Shown here piece after piece: positions 33,016 through 42,584 of a stretch of 44,006 nt of DNA. Within the stretch, counting starts at the first letter, position 1, and every line of letters begins with the position of its first letter. The stretch is from assembly GCA_905477545.1 (NCBI GenBank), contig CAJQGN010000099.1:1-44006 (forward strand). Direction: 5' to 3'. This DNA comes from an uncultured Acidimicrobiales bacterium (GTDB taxonomy: Bacteria; Actinomycetota; Acidimicrobiia; Acidimicrobiales; Poriferisodalaceae). Made by a program: the position numbers and the translations under genes. The notes under the pieces were generated by a model. That model made no database searches. It saw only the letters and a list, made by a program, of their open reading frames with translations, and was not told the DNA's origin.

Positions 33016-34668
33016 TTATAGATGCTGATCTGATTTTTTTCTTTGGTGCGCTGGAAGCGGAAATTTGATCGGGGCTAGATAAGTCATATCAATATCTAAA
33101 AGAGTTGGGCCAGGATTTAAGATAGCCCGAGTAAAAGCCTTCTCAAATTCGTCTGTTCCGCGCACGTGTTCAGCTTTCACTCCCATACCTTCAGCTATTT
33201 TTACGAAGTCATTTTTTGGTAAATCGGTTCCATGCCGATGCCCATAAACCGAGTCCTGAATAATTCTCAGCACACCGTAGCCAGAGTCATTAAAAACGCA
33301 AATGGTTACTGGTATCTGATGTTCAGCGCAAGCGGCTAACTCGCCAATCGATAGCATTAATCCACCATCGCCTTGGATTATGACCGTTGGAGCATCTGAC
33401 CCAAGAGCGGCGCCGATTCCTAAGGGCAGACCCGGGCCGATAGCCGAACTTGCGGAACGAATAGACGTACGACTTTCAAGAACTGGAAGGAGCCGGTTGC
33501 CCCATGTGTAGTTTGGCACCGTTGAATCACGAACAATTCTTCCGTCGCGAGGAAGAATTGTTCGAATTATAGAAACAATGGCTGCATGGTCCGGGCCAAT
33601 CTCGGTAAGAAGCTCTTCCTGATCAGCCCTTTTCCGCTTTTTAAGACGTTCTAAAAACTGGTTATCTACGCTTGAGCTAGTCAGTCGTTCCGAAATGCCT
33701 TCAAGGCTTAAACGTGCATCCCCTACGATAGGCAGCGAAGATGAATAGTTACGGTTGATAACTCCAGCATCGGCGTCGATATGAATTAGGTGATCTGGTA
33801 GCGGAAGCGTCCACACTTTTGTCGCATAGTTTTGGAAACGAGTTCCAACGGCTAGGACCAGATCAGCTTCTTCAAAGGCCTCTGCCATAATGGGTCTGTC
33901 GGAACAGAATCCCAGGGACAACTCATGATCCTCAGCTATTGAGCCCCTCCCTTCTATCGTCGTCATGACTGGAGCACCGAGTATCTCGGCTAAAGCTGTC
34001 AGAGCCTTTGACCCATTTGCAATATTCACTCCACCACCCGCCCAAATTATTGGACGCTCTGCTTTCGAAAGTTGTCGAGCAGCTTCCTCAAGTAGGGATT
34101 CGTCGGGAACTAATGATGGAACTTCTCGAGTTCCCACTACTTCACAATCAACCATCTTATATTGCAAGTCAATTGGAATTTCGACTGCTCCCGGTTGGGG
34201 GCGACCGAAGCGGATGTCGTCAGCAACTCGCGCTATTTCTTTACTTATTTCCTCTCCATGACGGATAGACGAAACTTGCCGACAAATTGTTCGTAACATC
34301 TCGGCCTGCGTTTCGTGTTCATGCAAAAAGCCTTTTCCCTTGCCTCTAAAACGAGATTCGATCTGGCCTGTAATCATTAAAACTTTTGATGAAACAAATG
34401 CAGCTTCGTAAAGTCCCGCTACAGCGTTTACAGCACCCGGACCGGTTGAAGTCAAAACGACGCACAATTCTCCACTTGCTCGCGAGTATGCGTCGGCCGC
34501 ATGGGCTGCAGCCTGTTCATGTCGCACGTTGACTACCTTGATATCGTCTCTTAACGATAAAGCATCATAGATAGGCAAGTTATGGACACTCACGATGCCA
34601 AATACGTGACGTACACCAATTCTTGCGAGGGTTGCTGCAACGACTTCGCCGCCGGTCATTTGTGTCAT
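33016..34668 (-). CDS. Thiamine diphosphate-dependent enzyme (acetolactate synthase-like)
   Basis: 550 residues with the three domains of the acetolactate synthase/benzoylformate decarboxylase superfamily. The catalytic Glu is E51 (NVRHEQAAAHAADAYSRASG); the middle domain starts near residue 200 (AERPIIWAGGGVNI) and the diphosphate motif GDGGLMLSIGEL is near residue 433, with FNDSGYGVLR following. These enzymes decarboxylate or ligate 2-oxo acids. The C-terminus is basic (HQRKKSDQHL). It is preceded by the GltB-like gene with a 17-nt gap, in a minus-strand operon that starts with an HpaB-like monooxygenase. Substrate not assigned. Confidence 0.87.
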   Translation of the reverse strand: MTQMTGGEVVAATLARIGVRHVFGIVSVHNLPIYDALSLRDDIKVVNVRHEQAAAHAADAYSRASGELCVVLTSTGPGAVNAVAGLYEAAFVSSKVLMITGQIESRFRGKGKGFLHEHETQAEMLRTICRQVSSIRHGEEISKEIARVADDIRFGRPQPGAVEIPIDLQYKMVDCEVVGTREVPSLVPDESLLEEAARQLSKAERPIIWAGGGVNIANGSKALTALAEILGAPVMTTIEGRGSIAEDHELSLGFCSDRPIMAEAFEEADLVLAVGTRFQNYATKVWTLPLPDHLIHIDADAGVINRNYSSSLPIVGDARLSLEGISERLTSSSVDNQFLERLKKRKRADQEELLTEIGPDHAAIVSIIRTILPRDGRIVRDSTVPNYTWGNRLLPVLESRTSIRSASSAIGPGLPLGIGAALGSDAPTVIIQGDGGLMLSIGELAACAEHQIPVTICVFNDSGYGVLRIIQDSVYGHRHGTDLPKNDFVKIAEGMGVKAEHVRGTDEFEKAFTRAILNPGPTLLDIDMTYLAPIKFPLPAHQRKKSDQHL

Positions 34669-34685
34669 GCAGAGAACTTAGCTCT

Positions 34686-36188
34686 TCACAGTTCCTTCAG
34701 CGCGGACGCAATTCCAGCCACTCGTTGTTTTGATTGAGTAATTTCGGGAGCTACTCCATACCAACAATGCGCGCTCACGAGAGTTCGACCATCGCCCATA
34801 ACTGCTAATTTGTCGTCGCTTAACAAGGCCGGGTGTTCCACTCCGCATGCATGAGAGAGCCGAAGTATCTCGTAACGCAGTCCAGTTACATAATTCGCTA
34901 AGCGAACTCCCTTATCGCTCGGGTCTAAACCTCTCTCCAGCCATCGTGACTGAGTTGCGACACCAGTTGGGCAGTGACCTGTGTGGCATTTTTGTGCTTG
35001 TATACAACCAATAGCCAACATTGCTTCGCGACCCACGTTTACAATGTCCACTCCAAGAGCTAGGGCCTCAGCGGCTTCTGCCGGTAATCCCAATTTTCCC
35101 GAACCAACAAAAACTATATGGTCGCTCAAACCAACTTTTGCAAACGCATTGATAACAAGTGGAAATGCATACCAAAATGGAAGCGAAACGTGATCAGAAA
35201 AAACTAATGGGGCTGCTCCAGTTCCACCTTCGCTGCCATCTACCGTTACAAAATCCGGACCTTTTTGAGTTTTGGCCATATAGGAAGCGAGGTCACTCCA
35301 AAATTTTTCATTTCCTACCGCTGATTTGATACCGACGGGAAGCCCTGTCTTCTCAGCGATTAGCTCTACAAACTCTACAAGCCCTTCGATGTCAGAGAAA
35401 ACTGTGTGGGCATTAGGGCTGGCCACATCCCTGTTAACGGGCACACCTCTTGCCTTGGCGATTTCTTTAGTGACTTTTGCCGCAGGAAGAAGTCCACCGA
35501 TACCGGGTTTAGCTCCCTGACTCAATTTGATTTCTATAGCTCTAACCGGCGCTTTCTCTATAGTTTCCATTAGTGCATCAATAGAAAAATTCCCATCTGG
35601 GTCCCGGCTACCGAAATACCCGGTACCAATTTGATATATGAGATCTCCACCATGGATGTGATGTTCCGAGATTCCACCTTCGCCAGTATTGTGCAGGCAC
35701 TTGCTTAGCTTGGCCCCTCTATTTAACGCACTGATTGCCGCACCTGATAATGAGCCAAAGCTCATTGCAGAGATATTTATAACCGACGCAGGTCTAAAAG
35801 ATTGAGGACGGTTTCGCCAGCCACCAAGAATCTTCCCGCAGGGCACTGGTGCATCATCAGACGATTTTCTTTTGAGTGGGAAGGGTGCGTTCCGGAAAAT
35901 TATGCGACCAGATTTATGTAAATCGTCATCGGTTCCGAACCCAAAGTATGAGTTTTCTTTTTTGGCTGTCGCATAGACCCAACGTCGCTGGTCCCGGCTA
36001 AACGGCCGTTCTTCATCGTTGTCAGCAACAATATACTGACGTAGCTCCGGACCAATTTTTTCGATTAGAAATCGAAAATGTCCGATCACAGGGAAATTTC
36101 TAAGAATTGAATGACGGCGCTGAATTAAGTCATATATAGCAAGCATCACAACGAGGGCGCCCACTACCGCTAGAACTACTCCAACCAT
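34686..36188 (-). CDS. GltB-like FMN/Fe-S protein (glutamate synthase large-subunit core)
   Basis: 500 residues of the FMN-binding glutamate synthase core, without the glutaminase domain of full GltB. One N-terminal hydrophobic segment (residues 1-20, VVLAVVGALVVMLAIYDL) suggests membrane anchoring. NISAMSFGSLSGAAISAL and NTGEGGIS are FMN-site motifs, and CIQAQKCHTGHCPTGVATQ near residue 400 gives the C-x5-C-x4-C ligands of the 3Fe-4S cluster. Such stand-alone proteins are found in many bacteria with unproven reactions. It lies between a PLP dehydratase and a ThDP enzyme. ATG 36188 has GAGGAG about 9 nt upstream. Confidence 0.88.
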   Translation of the reverse strand: MVGVVLAVVGALVVMLAIYDLIQRRHSILRNFPVIGHFRFLIEKIGPELRQYIVADNDEERPFSRDQRRWVYATAKKENSYFGFGTDDDLHKSGRIIFRNAPFPLKRKSSDDAPVPCGKILGGWRNRPQSFRPASVINISAMSFGSLSGAAISALNRGAKLSKCLHNTGEGGISEHHIHGGDLIYQIGTGYFGSRDPDGNFSIDALMETIEKAPVRAIEIKLSQGAKPGIGGLLPAAKVTKEIAKARGVPVNRDVASPNAHTVFSDIEGLVEFVELIAEKTGLPVGIKSAVGNEKFWSDLASYMAKTQKGPDFVTVDGSEGGTGAAPLVFSDHVSLPFWYAFPLVINAFAKVGLSDHIVFVGSGKLGLPAEAAEALALGVDIVNVGREAMLAIGCIQAQKCHTGHCPTGVATQSRWLERGLDPSDKGVRLANYVTGLRYEILRLSHACGVEHPALLSDDKLAVMGDGRTLVSAHCWYGVAPEITQSKQRVAGIASALKEL

Positions 36189-36219
36189 GGTCTACGGCTC
36201 CTCTTTCTCGAACGGCGCT

Positions 36220-37143
36220 TCAAGTTGAGTTTGCTCCACAAATAACTAATGCAACGTTTTCTCGCTCGCTTATTCGGACATTACCAGAGCGCAATGCTGC
36301 AACGCCCAATGCTGCTGCGGGTTCTACTTCGATACCATGCACTTTTCTAAGAACTGCTTGAGCGTTAATTACATCATTGTCTCGGATTAGAACGCTCTCA
36401 GCAGCCACGGAAGTTAGCGCTTCCCACCCACGGGTACCGATACGGCGAGCCCCCAAGGCGTCTGCCGCTATACCAGAAACATCTATGTCTGTAGGTCTTG
36501 ATAGTTTTTTTGCGGCAGCGTAAGTACCGGTACCTTCAGTTTCGACGACAATCAGCCTTTTGCGAGTCCCCCACCATGAAGCGAGGCCACCAGATAGTCC
36601 TCCTCCTCCACAAGCAACTACCACGGTGGTCACTTCCGGGCATTGACTATCTAACTCTAAACCGATCGTTCCGGCGCCGTCTAACACCTCAGCTTGGTCA
36701 TAAGCGTGAACAATAGTCATTGTTCGCTTGGCTGCATAAGTAACTGAAGCTTCGAAGGCTTCAGCATAACTTTCACCGGTTTGATGAATTATCGCTCCAT
36801 GTTGTTCTAATTTTTTTATTTTCGACTCAGAAGTGATAGTCGGAACAAAAATGTTTGCGACATGCCCTAGCTCCTTAGCAGCCCATGCCACTGCAATTCC
36901 ATGGTTGCCTCCTGAAGCCGCAAGGACTCCATCGACACCCACATTTAGTTTCATGAGTGAATACAACGCTCCACGTGCTTTGAAAGAGCCACTATGTTGA
37001 AGATGTTCAAGTTTCAGAATGACCGGGTGGCCGATTCCAATGTCATCTTTAGCGATTTTTAAAATCGGTGTGCGGAGGATTCGGTTAGTAATTACTTTGT
37101 TAGCTAACTTGATTCTTTCTTGAGCATTTACTGGAGGCTCCAT
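36220..37143 (-). CDS. Threonine/serine dehydratase-like PLP enzyme
   Basis: 307 residues of fold-type II PLP enzymes. The PLP Lys lies in SGSFKARGALYSL near residue 52, the cofactor loop in ASGGNHGIAVAW, and the phosphate-binding Gly-rich loop in VVACGGGGLSGGLA. It lacks a C-terminal regulatory domain, like catabolic threonine or hydroxy-amino acid dehydratases. It would deaminate a hydroxy-amino acid to a 2-oxo acid. ATG 37143 overlaps the hpaB-like stop by one base (TGATG); TTG 37146, three bases earlier, is an alternative start. It may supply a 2-oxo acid to the ThDP enzyme downstream. Confidence 0.87.
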   Translation of the reverse strand: MEPPVNAQERIKLANKVITNRILRTPILKIAKDDIGIGHPVILKLEHLQHSGSFKARGALYSLMKLNVGVDGVLAASGGNHGIAVAWAAKELGHVANIFVPTITSESKIKKLEQHGAIIHQTGESYAEAFEASVTYAAKRTMTIVHAYDQAEVLDGAGTIGLELDSQCPEVTTVVVACGGGGLSGGLASWWGTRKRLIVVETEGTGTYAAAKKLSRPTDIDVSGIAADALGARRIGTRGWEALTSVAAESVLIRDNDVINAQAVLRKVHGIEVEPAAALGVAALRSGNVRISERENVALVICGANST

Positions 37144-38603
37144 CAAGCGTTCGGCTCACCATCATTGGCTATAAACGCGTTTATCCTGTCTACGTATGGC
37201 TGACGGTCATAGATACCATAAAGTGCTTGTTTCATTCGAACAGGGTCGCCAAAGAAAAATTGTTCATAAAGACCTTGCCTTCCCCCGAAACTGGAAAGGC
37301 TCATATCCCATGCCAAACGAAACAATTTGAGTCGTTCGTCTGAATCTCCATTTTTACCTTGCAAAAACTTTTTTATATCGGCGCTGCCCTCACCCAGGCG
37401 ATCTGCTTCAGTCGGAATCATAATTAATCCGCTAGATGAACAAAGTTGAAGAATTTCAATCAGCCTTCGGTGCACCGCTGGGTAATAATTACGTGCAGCA
37501 TCCAACGGGCCGCGTCCAGGCGTCATGACCCCATAGCGGTTTAATGAAGCAGTTTCTTCTGAGGCTATTTTCAATGCTTTCATAATTTCGAGAGTGACAA
37601 TTACTTCAGCAACCATTTCTTGCACATGCGGATAGTCGCTTGTCCCGATCATATTTATGACAGATTGCAAAGTTCCCAGGATTGCTTCGGTTTTCGCAAT
37701 TTTAAGATTCACGACTTGGTGAGCCATGTGTAAAACAGCGCCCGTTTGGCCGTACGCCTGATTTGCCAAATCGACATCGTCGATTAAGAACACTCTCTCC
37801 CACGGGACCAGCACATCATCAAAAATGACTAGTGCATCCATCTCATCAAATCGAGAACCTAGCGGGTGATCTGCATGACTTCGACCTAAATCCAAGGGCT
37901 CCCGACACTGGAATCGCAAACCTTCGGCAGTGTTCGGTACCGAGAAACCCAACGCGTATGGCTTTAGGTCCGAGCCTCCCTTCAATACCGTAGAGGGGAA
38001 AATTAGTATTTCGTCTGAAAGAGGAAGAGTGGCTAACATCCGAGCGCCGCGCACTATTATTCCTGATGAGGTTTCTTTCACTACGCCGAGAGCGATGTAG
38101 GGGTCGTCAAACTCGTTTACTTGCTTAGATTTATCAATCTGAGGACTCGTTAAGGCGTGAGTGAGAGTTAAATCATTTTCTCTCACGTACTCAAAGTAGT
38201 TCGCTATATTCTCCCCAAATCTAGGTTGTATTTGAGCGAAGTACTCACCGGCAGTTCCAGCTGCCATCACGTTCACATTCATATAATCTGGAGTTCTGCC
38301 CATGTGGCCCAACGAGGCATCTGCCCAGACCTTGTGCATCTCAGATCGTCTACATAAATCCTCTTTGCTTTTTGGTATTACAAAACTACGTCCTACCAAA
38401 TCTCCTGAGGTTGGACTAGTCACTGTCATTTTTTCCACTAATTCAGGAGAATGCTGCATGTCGTACAAAGCAGCGAGGCTATTCACAGCATTTCGAGTGC
38501 TTGGGTGAGTTGTTGGGTCGGTAACGCGTTCTCCATTGATCCAGAGATTCGGAGGGTTTTCACGAAACCGCTGCAGTACTTGCTTCCCGGTTCGTGCTGC
38601 CAT
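37143..38603 (-). CDS. hpaB: 4-hydroxyphenylacetate 3-monooxygenase oxygenase-type protein (HpaB family)
   Basis: 486 residues of the HpaB/4-hydroxybutyryl-CoA dehydratase family. N-terminal [23 protein letters not shown] is typical, and the central [31 protein letters not shown] and [12 protein letters not shown] segments match flavin-dependent monooxygenase members. The C-terminal [14 protein letters not shown] and [18 protein letters not shown] are family signatures. The enzyme would hydroxylate 4-hydroxyphenylacetate or a similar phenol with FADH2 from a separate reductase (HpaC), which is not in the window. It heads a minus-strand operon; GGAAG lies 6 nt before ATG 38603. The meta-cleavage genes at 39799-43442 support the assignment. 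Confidence 0.78.
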   Translation of the reverse strand: MAARTGKQVLQRFRENPPNLWINGERVTDPTTHPSTRNAVNSLAALYDMQHSPELVEKMTVTSPTSGDLVGRSFVIPKSKEDLCRRSEMHKVWADASLGHMGRTPDYMNVNVMAAGTAGEYFAQIQPRFGENIANYFEYVRENDLTLTHALTSPQIDKSKQVNEFDDPYIALGVVKETSSGIIVRGARMLATLPLSDEILIFPSTVLKGGSDLKPYALGFSVPNTAEGLRFQCREPLDLGRSHADHPLGSRFDEMDALVIFDDVLVPWERVFLIDDVDLANQAYGQTGAVLHMAHQVVNLKIAKTEAILGTLQSVINMIGTSDYPHVQEMVAEVIVTLEIMKALKIASEETASLNRYGVMTPGRGPLDAARNYYPAVHRRLIEILQLCSSSGLIMIPTEADRLGEGSADIKKFLQGKNGDSDERLKLFRLAWDMSLSSFGGRQGLYEQFFFGDPVRMKQALYGIYDRQPYVDRINAFIANDGEPNA

Positions 38604-38849
38604 CTACAACTTCCATTCTAGGAAAATCCCACATACTTTTATCCGATGATTGGACTGTCGGAACATTAATCGGTTACGGCTGATTCTAATCGATCCAGAC
38701 GCTAGACAGAGAACTAAGAGCGTTGTCTTTAGTCGCCCGGTTCCCAAGCTTGCGATGTTTGCTGCATCTCATTTGTTTAGCCGGTCTAATTTTTGGCAAC
38801 GGTTCAGCAATACTGACTAAGACGAGCTAAATAAACCTAAGCTTGGCCT
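38604..38849. other. Divergent intergenic region (246 nt)
   Basis: Separates hpaB (minus) and the sucrase/ferredoxin-like gene (plus). It holds a -10-like box for the latter; no convincing terminator, repeat or small gene was seen. Confidence 0.4.
38838..38843 (+). promoter_or_regulatory. Possible -10 box for a leaderless transcript
   Basis: TAAGCT fits TANNNT and ends 6 nt before ATG 38850, which has no Shine-Dalgarno. Confidence 0.3.
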
Positions 38850-39806
38850 ATGTCGACCGGGTCAGTTTCTGAAACTTTCATCGCGCTACCAGAGGCAGGA
38901 GAGTCTCCAAAGTGCTCTGAATTCAGCAAGTCGATCTGTGAAGATCCAGGAGGAACTGCATTCGCAGCTGCAGCAGTAATCCTTATAGAGATTCCGCTTC
39001 CATGGCCTAAACCTATTTTTGAACACAGTCTTCTTGCTAACTGGAGTTCCGAATCAGATTTTTGGATTGGTAAATCCAGGGTTTTAGCGGCCGTGCCTAA
39101 AACCAATTCTGAGAACATTCACGTCACTATTTTCGAACGGACTCTTAATGGGGCTAACACATTCAAGCTCAGTTTTGCTTCTGGCGATGAACTGAATGAC
39201 TTTCAACAATATCTGATGAGTCATCATCCCGCCGAGATGCCCGGCGTTCAGAAAGTTAAAGACGACTCTTTCCGCTCTGTTCTTGTATGCACCCAAGGGA
39301 GTCATGACATTTGTTGTGGTAGCTACGGGACTCGCTTTGCAGAAGAGGTCGAACAAAACATCAACGGAGTAGATGTCTATCGGGTAAGCCATACAGGAGG
39401 CCACCGGTTCGCTCCAACTGCCATGACCTTGCCTGACGGACGGATGTGGGCGGGTTTGAATATTGGTGTTCTGGAATCGATTATAGAATCATCGGGCAAC
39501 GCACTCGATTTTAATGCCCATTGCAGGGGATGGTGGGGCGCATCTCCTGGGCCAGAGCAAATTGCAGAGCGAGCGGTTCTAACTCGAGTTGGTTGGGCTC
39601 TTAACGATTTGCCTAGAAACATTATGGTTAGAGAAGTGCCCGGTGGTTGGGTTGCTGAAGTTGGTGTCACAGGTAAAATTTGGGAGGTGAAAATTAAAAG
39701 AAGACGAGTGGTTCCTAGTATTTCGTGTCGATCAAGTGGGGGCCTACCCACTAAACTTCACACACAATATTTAGTAACTTCAGTGGATGAAAAATTTGCT
39801 AAGTAA
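38850..39806 (+). CDS. Sucrase/ferredoxin-like family protein
   Basis: 318 residues of the Suc_Fer-like family, a thioredoxin-like ferredoxin fold common in actinobacteria and some fungi. Its 2Fe-2S-type ligand region is CTQGSHDICCGSYGTRFAEEV near residue 150, followed by RVSHTGGHRFAPTAMTLPDGRMWAGL, the most conserved part, with a His-rich loop. The function of bacterial members is unknown; electron transfer or stress roles have been suggested. The coding region overlaps the hpaH stop by 8 nt at its 3' end (convergent). The start lacks a ribosome site but has a -10-like box at leaderless distance. Confidence 0.82.
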   Translation: MSTGSVSETFIALPEAGESPKCSEFSKSICEDPGGTAFAAAAVILIEIPLPWPKPIFEHSLLANWSSESDFWIGKSRVLAAVPKTNSENIHVTIFERTLNGANTFKLSFASGDELNDFQQYLMSHHPAEMPGVQKVKDDSFRSVLVCTQGSHDICCGSYGTRFAEEVEQNINGVDVYRVSHTGGHRFAPTAMTLPDGRMWAGLNIGVLESIIESSGNALDFNAHCRGWWGASPGPEQIAERAVLTRVGWALNDLPRNIMVREVPGGWVAEVGVTGKIWEVKIKRRRVVPSISCRSSGGLPTKLHTQYLVTSVDEKFAK

Positions 39807-40611
39807 ATGAAAAATCGATTGTTCCTAATTCATTGTAATCAACTGAAAACTCGTCATTCGGCCGACAGTCTACTGGCCTCGTAAAAGAGCCACTGAGGAT
39901 AATCTCGCCAGGTTCGAGTGCGATGCCGTATTTAAAATATTGACGAGCTAACCATGCCACGCCATTCGCTGGGTGGCCCAAAACAGCAGCAGCTACCCCG
40001 GACTCTTCAATCACTCCGTTGCGGCTGCAAAGTGCTGCGACCCATCGAAGATCAATATCGTGAGGAGACACTCTCACATCGCCAAGAATCACACCTGCAT
40101 CTGCAGCGTTATCAGAAATTGTGTCTTTCACGGTTCTGGTAGCTCCTGTAACAGGATGCCGTCTATACGAACGCGCATCTATAAGCTCGATCGCTGGCAC
40201 CAACGACTCTGTTGCGGCCATCACATCATCAGTTGTTACGTGCTCCCCACTCAGACGATCACCGATAATAAAAGCTAGTTCAACTTCTATCTTCGGATCA
40301 CAGTAGGTACTCGCAACTAATTGACAACCTGACTCGTGAAACATGTAGTCAAGTAGATACCCAAAATCTGGTTCATCGATATTCATTGACATTTGCATAG
40401 CTCTTGATGTCAGACCAATTTTATGTCCTACTAACTCAGCTCCTCGCGATAGCTCAAGATTCATCCATGCTTTTTGAATCGCGTACGCGTCTTCAATGGT
40501 CATTTCTGGATGTTCTACAGTGACAGGATCAATTTGTCGAGCTGACTCGCGCGCCATCTCATGGCGTTTTGCTTGCACCTCAATCTCATAATCGCTCAAG
40601 GTACGATTCAC
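39799..40611 (-). CDS. hpaH: 2-oxo-hept-4-ene-1,7-dioate hydratase (HpaH type)
   Basis: 270 residues, matching HpaH/HpcG of homoprotocatechuate breakdown. Clear segments are [44 protein letters not shown] with metal-ligand acidic residues, [22 protein letters not shown] and [11 protein letters not shown]. It hydrates 2-oxo-hept-4-ene-1,7-dioate (or a near homologue) for aldol cleavage. The GTG start at 40611 overlaps the hpaE stop (GTGA), so it is in the hpaF-hpaE-hpaH operon. The general family also includes 2-keto-4-pentenoate hydratases. Confidence 0.85.
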   Translation of the reverse strand: MNRTLSDYEIEVQAKRHEMARESARQIDPVTVEHPEMTIEDAYAIQKAWMNLELSRGAELVGHKIGLTSRAMQMSMNIDEPDFGYLLDYMFHESGCQLVASTYCDPKIEVELAFIIGDRLSGEHVTTDDVMAATESLVPAIELIDARSYRRHPVTGATRTVKDTISDNAADAGVILGDVRVSPHDIDLRWVAALCSRNGVIEESGVAAAVLGHPANGVAWLARQYFKYGIALEPGEIILSGSFTRPVDCRPNDEFSVDYNELGTIDFSFT

Positions 40612-42134
40612 CTTTGACCACCTAGCGTCGCAATAGTATGAGTGTCATAGGCAACCGCAACATTTTTTGTTTCCATATAAAAATCAAAACTGTAGTCGCC
40701 TCCATCTCGACCAACACCAGACTTCTTTGAGCCTCCAAACGGCGTCGGAAGATGTCGAACGTTCTGCGAGTTCACCCACACCATTCCAACTTCTAAATCG
40801 CGCGCTAAACGGTGAGCTCTGCCAGTGTCGCCTGTCCAAATGTAACCCGCTAAGCCGAACTCGACATTATTAGCAATCTCGATGGCTTGTCTTTCGGTTT
40901 CGAAAGATATCACTGTCAGAACCGGACCAAAAATCTCTTCATTCGAGATACGCATCGTTTCATCTGCTCCAACAAAGACAGCCGGATTCACGTAATTAGA
41001 TTGAGCACTGAACTCAGAAGCCGCCTGGATCACCGTCGCACCTTCACTAACCCCTATTGCCAAATATGACCGCACTTTCTCACAATGAAGCGGGTGAATC
41101 AGCGGACCAATTTCGACATCGGGATTCAACGGGTCACCGACCCGAAGAGCACGAACTCGCTCTTCTAAACGCGCAACAAATTCATCATGGATACTGCTCT
41201 GCACAAGAAGGCGACTGCTTGAGGTACATCGTTCTCCGTTTAGGCTAAAAATCATAAATATTACAGCATCCAAAGCTCTCTCAAGGTTTGCGTCATCGAA
41301 CACGAGCACAGGATTTTTCCCACCGAGCTCGAAGTGGACCCGCTTCAAACTTGGCGCTCCTTGTGCCTGGATTAGCGAACCAGTTCTTGATTCTCCCACA
41401 AAAGCCACCGCCTTAATGCCTTCGCTTTCCGTTAACGCTCTACCAGTCTGCTCCCCAACTCCATTTACTAAATTAAACACGCCAGATGGAACACCTGCCT
41501 CGAAAGCTATTTCAGCTAAGATCGCTGCCGAACACGGACTCCACTCCGCCGGTTTATGAACAACTGTGCACCCTGCCGCCAGAGCCGGAGCAATTTTCCA
41601 AGTAGATAACATAAACGGAGTATTCCAAGGCGTGATCACTCCAACTGGCCCGATCGGCTGACGGATCGAATAGTTGAGATGATCTTTCGTAGGCATGGAC
41701 TTCCCATCGGCAGACCCTGGTGCCGCATCAGCAAAAAATCTAAAGTTTTCTGCGCCTCTCATAGCTGCAGAACTCATAAACCGGATGGGTTGACCGGTAT
41801 CCGCTGTTTCTACAGCAGCTATCTCACTTGCTCGCTCAACAATAAGGTCAGCAACTTTATGAAGAATTTTTTTGCGTTCTTGTCCCGGCATGTTTGCCCA
41901 TTCAGGAAAAGCCGCTGACGAGGATTTGACTGCCGCTTCGATATCTTGTTCATCACCAGAAGCAACAACTCCTATCACTGAACCATCAATGGGAGAAACA
42001 TTTTCTAGAACGCTCTGCGATATGCTTTTCACCCACTCACCACCGATGAAGTGAGACAAAGGTTCTTCACTAAATCGCCGCAGCGCTCGATTAGCCGTGG
42101 CCTTAACTTCTTCATATGTCTGTGTCGTGGTCAT
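40608..42134 (-). CDS. hpaE: 5-carboxymethyl-2-hydroxymuconate semialdehyde dehydrogenase (HpaE type)
   Basis: 508 residues of the aldehyde dehydrogenase family, a usual HpaE length. The general base Glu is in VHFELGGKNPVL near residue 267 and the nucleophilic Cys in NGERCTSSSRL near 302. GPVGVITPWNTPFMLSTWKIAPALAAG is the cofactor region, and IFGPVLTVISFE and AHRLARDLEVGMVWVN end the catalytic domain. It oxidises the ring-cleavage semialdehyde to the diacid with NAD. It overlaps hpaF as ATGA and hpaH as GTGA. The operon context makes the HpaE role more likely than a general aldehyde dehydrogenase. Confidence 0.87.
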   Translation of the reverse strand: MTTTQTYEEVKATANRALRRFSEEPLSHFIGGEWVKSISQSVLENVSPIDGSVIGVVASGDEQDIEAAVKSSSAAFPEWANMPGQERKKILHKVADLIVERASEIAAVETADTGQPIRFMSSAAMRGAENFRFFADAAPGSADGKSMPTKDHLNYSIRQPIGPVGVITPWNTPFMLSTWKIAPALAAGCTVVHKPAEWSPCSAAILAEIAFEAGVPSGVFNLVNGVGEQTGRALTESEGIKAVAFVGESRTGSLIQAQGAPSLKRVHFELGGKNPVLVFDDANLERALDAVIFMIFSLNGERCTSSSRLLVQSSIHDEFVARLEERVRALRVGDPLNPDVEIGPLIHPLHCEKVRSYLAIGVSEGATVIQAASEFSAQSNYVNPAVFVGADETMRISNEEIFGPVLTVISFETERQAIEIANNVEFGLAGYIWTGDTGRAHRLARDLEVGMVWVNSQNVRHLPTPFGGSKKSGVGRDGGDYSFDFYMETKNVAVAYDTHTIATLGGQR

Positions 42135-42517
42135 AGCTTCTCCATATACGAACGAACCCCGTTCTCGTTTATTCTGAGCTTTGAGTCAATGCCTTGCACC
42201 TCAACACTCAAAGCGATAGGTATTTCAGTTTCTAAATCGCTCAGAACGCCCCGGCAGGCGTCAGTCACTAAGTCACGGACCTCTATCATCGGCCCATCTC
42301 CTCGATCCGCATTCAGACGAACCAGAATCGCAATAAAGATGTGGCGAGAGTTTCCATCTGCTATCAAATAATTCTCTCTGCGCTCTGCGCGCGTTCTCAA
42401 TCCCGCTAGCGGAATAGTCGGATGTGTTAGGGCCGCCTGATGGATGGACCTAAGTAGCTGATCAATGGCTAGGCAATCTTCTAAGTTCGATGAATATTCA
42501 ACAATTATGTGTGGCAT
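42131..42517 (-). CDS. hpaF: 5-carboxymethyl-2-hydroxymuconate isomerase (HpaF type)
   Basis: 128 residues from ATG 42517, the usual length. After Met removal Pro is the N-terminal catalytic base, as in tautomerases (MPHIIVEYSSNL). RADGxxR-type segments are seen as IADGNSRHIFIAILVRLNADRG, a family hallmark. The reading frame is open to 42688, but AGGAG at 42523-42527 lies 5 nt before ATG 42517 and the longer form would bury the Pro. It isomerises the product of HpaE. It is the first gene of the minus-strand operon and diverges from the FAH gene with 67 nt between starts. Confidence 0.88.
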   Translation of the reverse strand: MPHIIVEYSSNLEDCLAIDQLLRSIHQAALTHPTIPLAGLRTRAERRENYLIADGNSRHIFIAILVRLNADRGDGPMIEVRDLVTDACRGVLSDLETEIPIALSVEVQGIDSKLRINENGVRSYMEKL

Positions 42518-42522
42518 GCCAG

Positions 42523-42527
42523 CTCCT
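42523..42527 (-). promoter_or_regulatory. Ribosome binding site fixing the hpaF start
   Basis: AGGAG on the minus strand, 5 nt before ATG 42517. Confidence 0.6.
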
Positions 42528-42584
42528 GGTTTAATCAGAGTGTAGAACGTGTCATCGAGATAAGAACATGGGGGAAATCTATAT

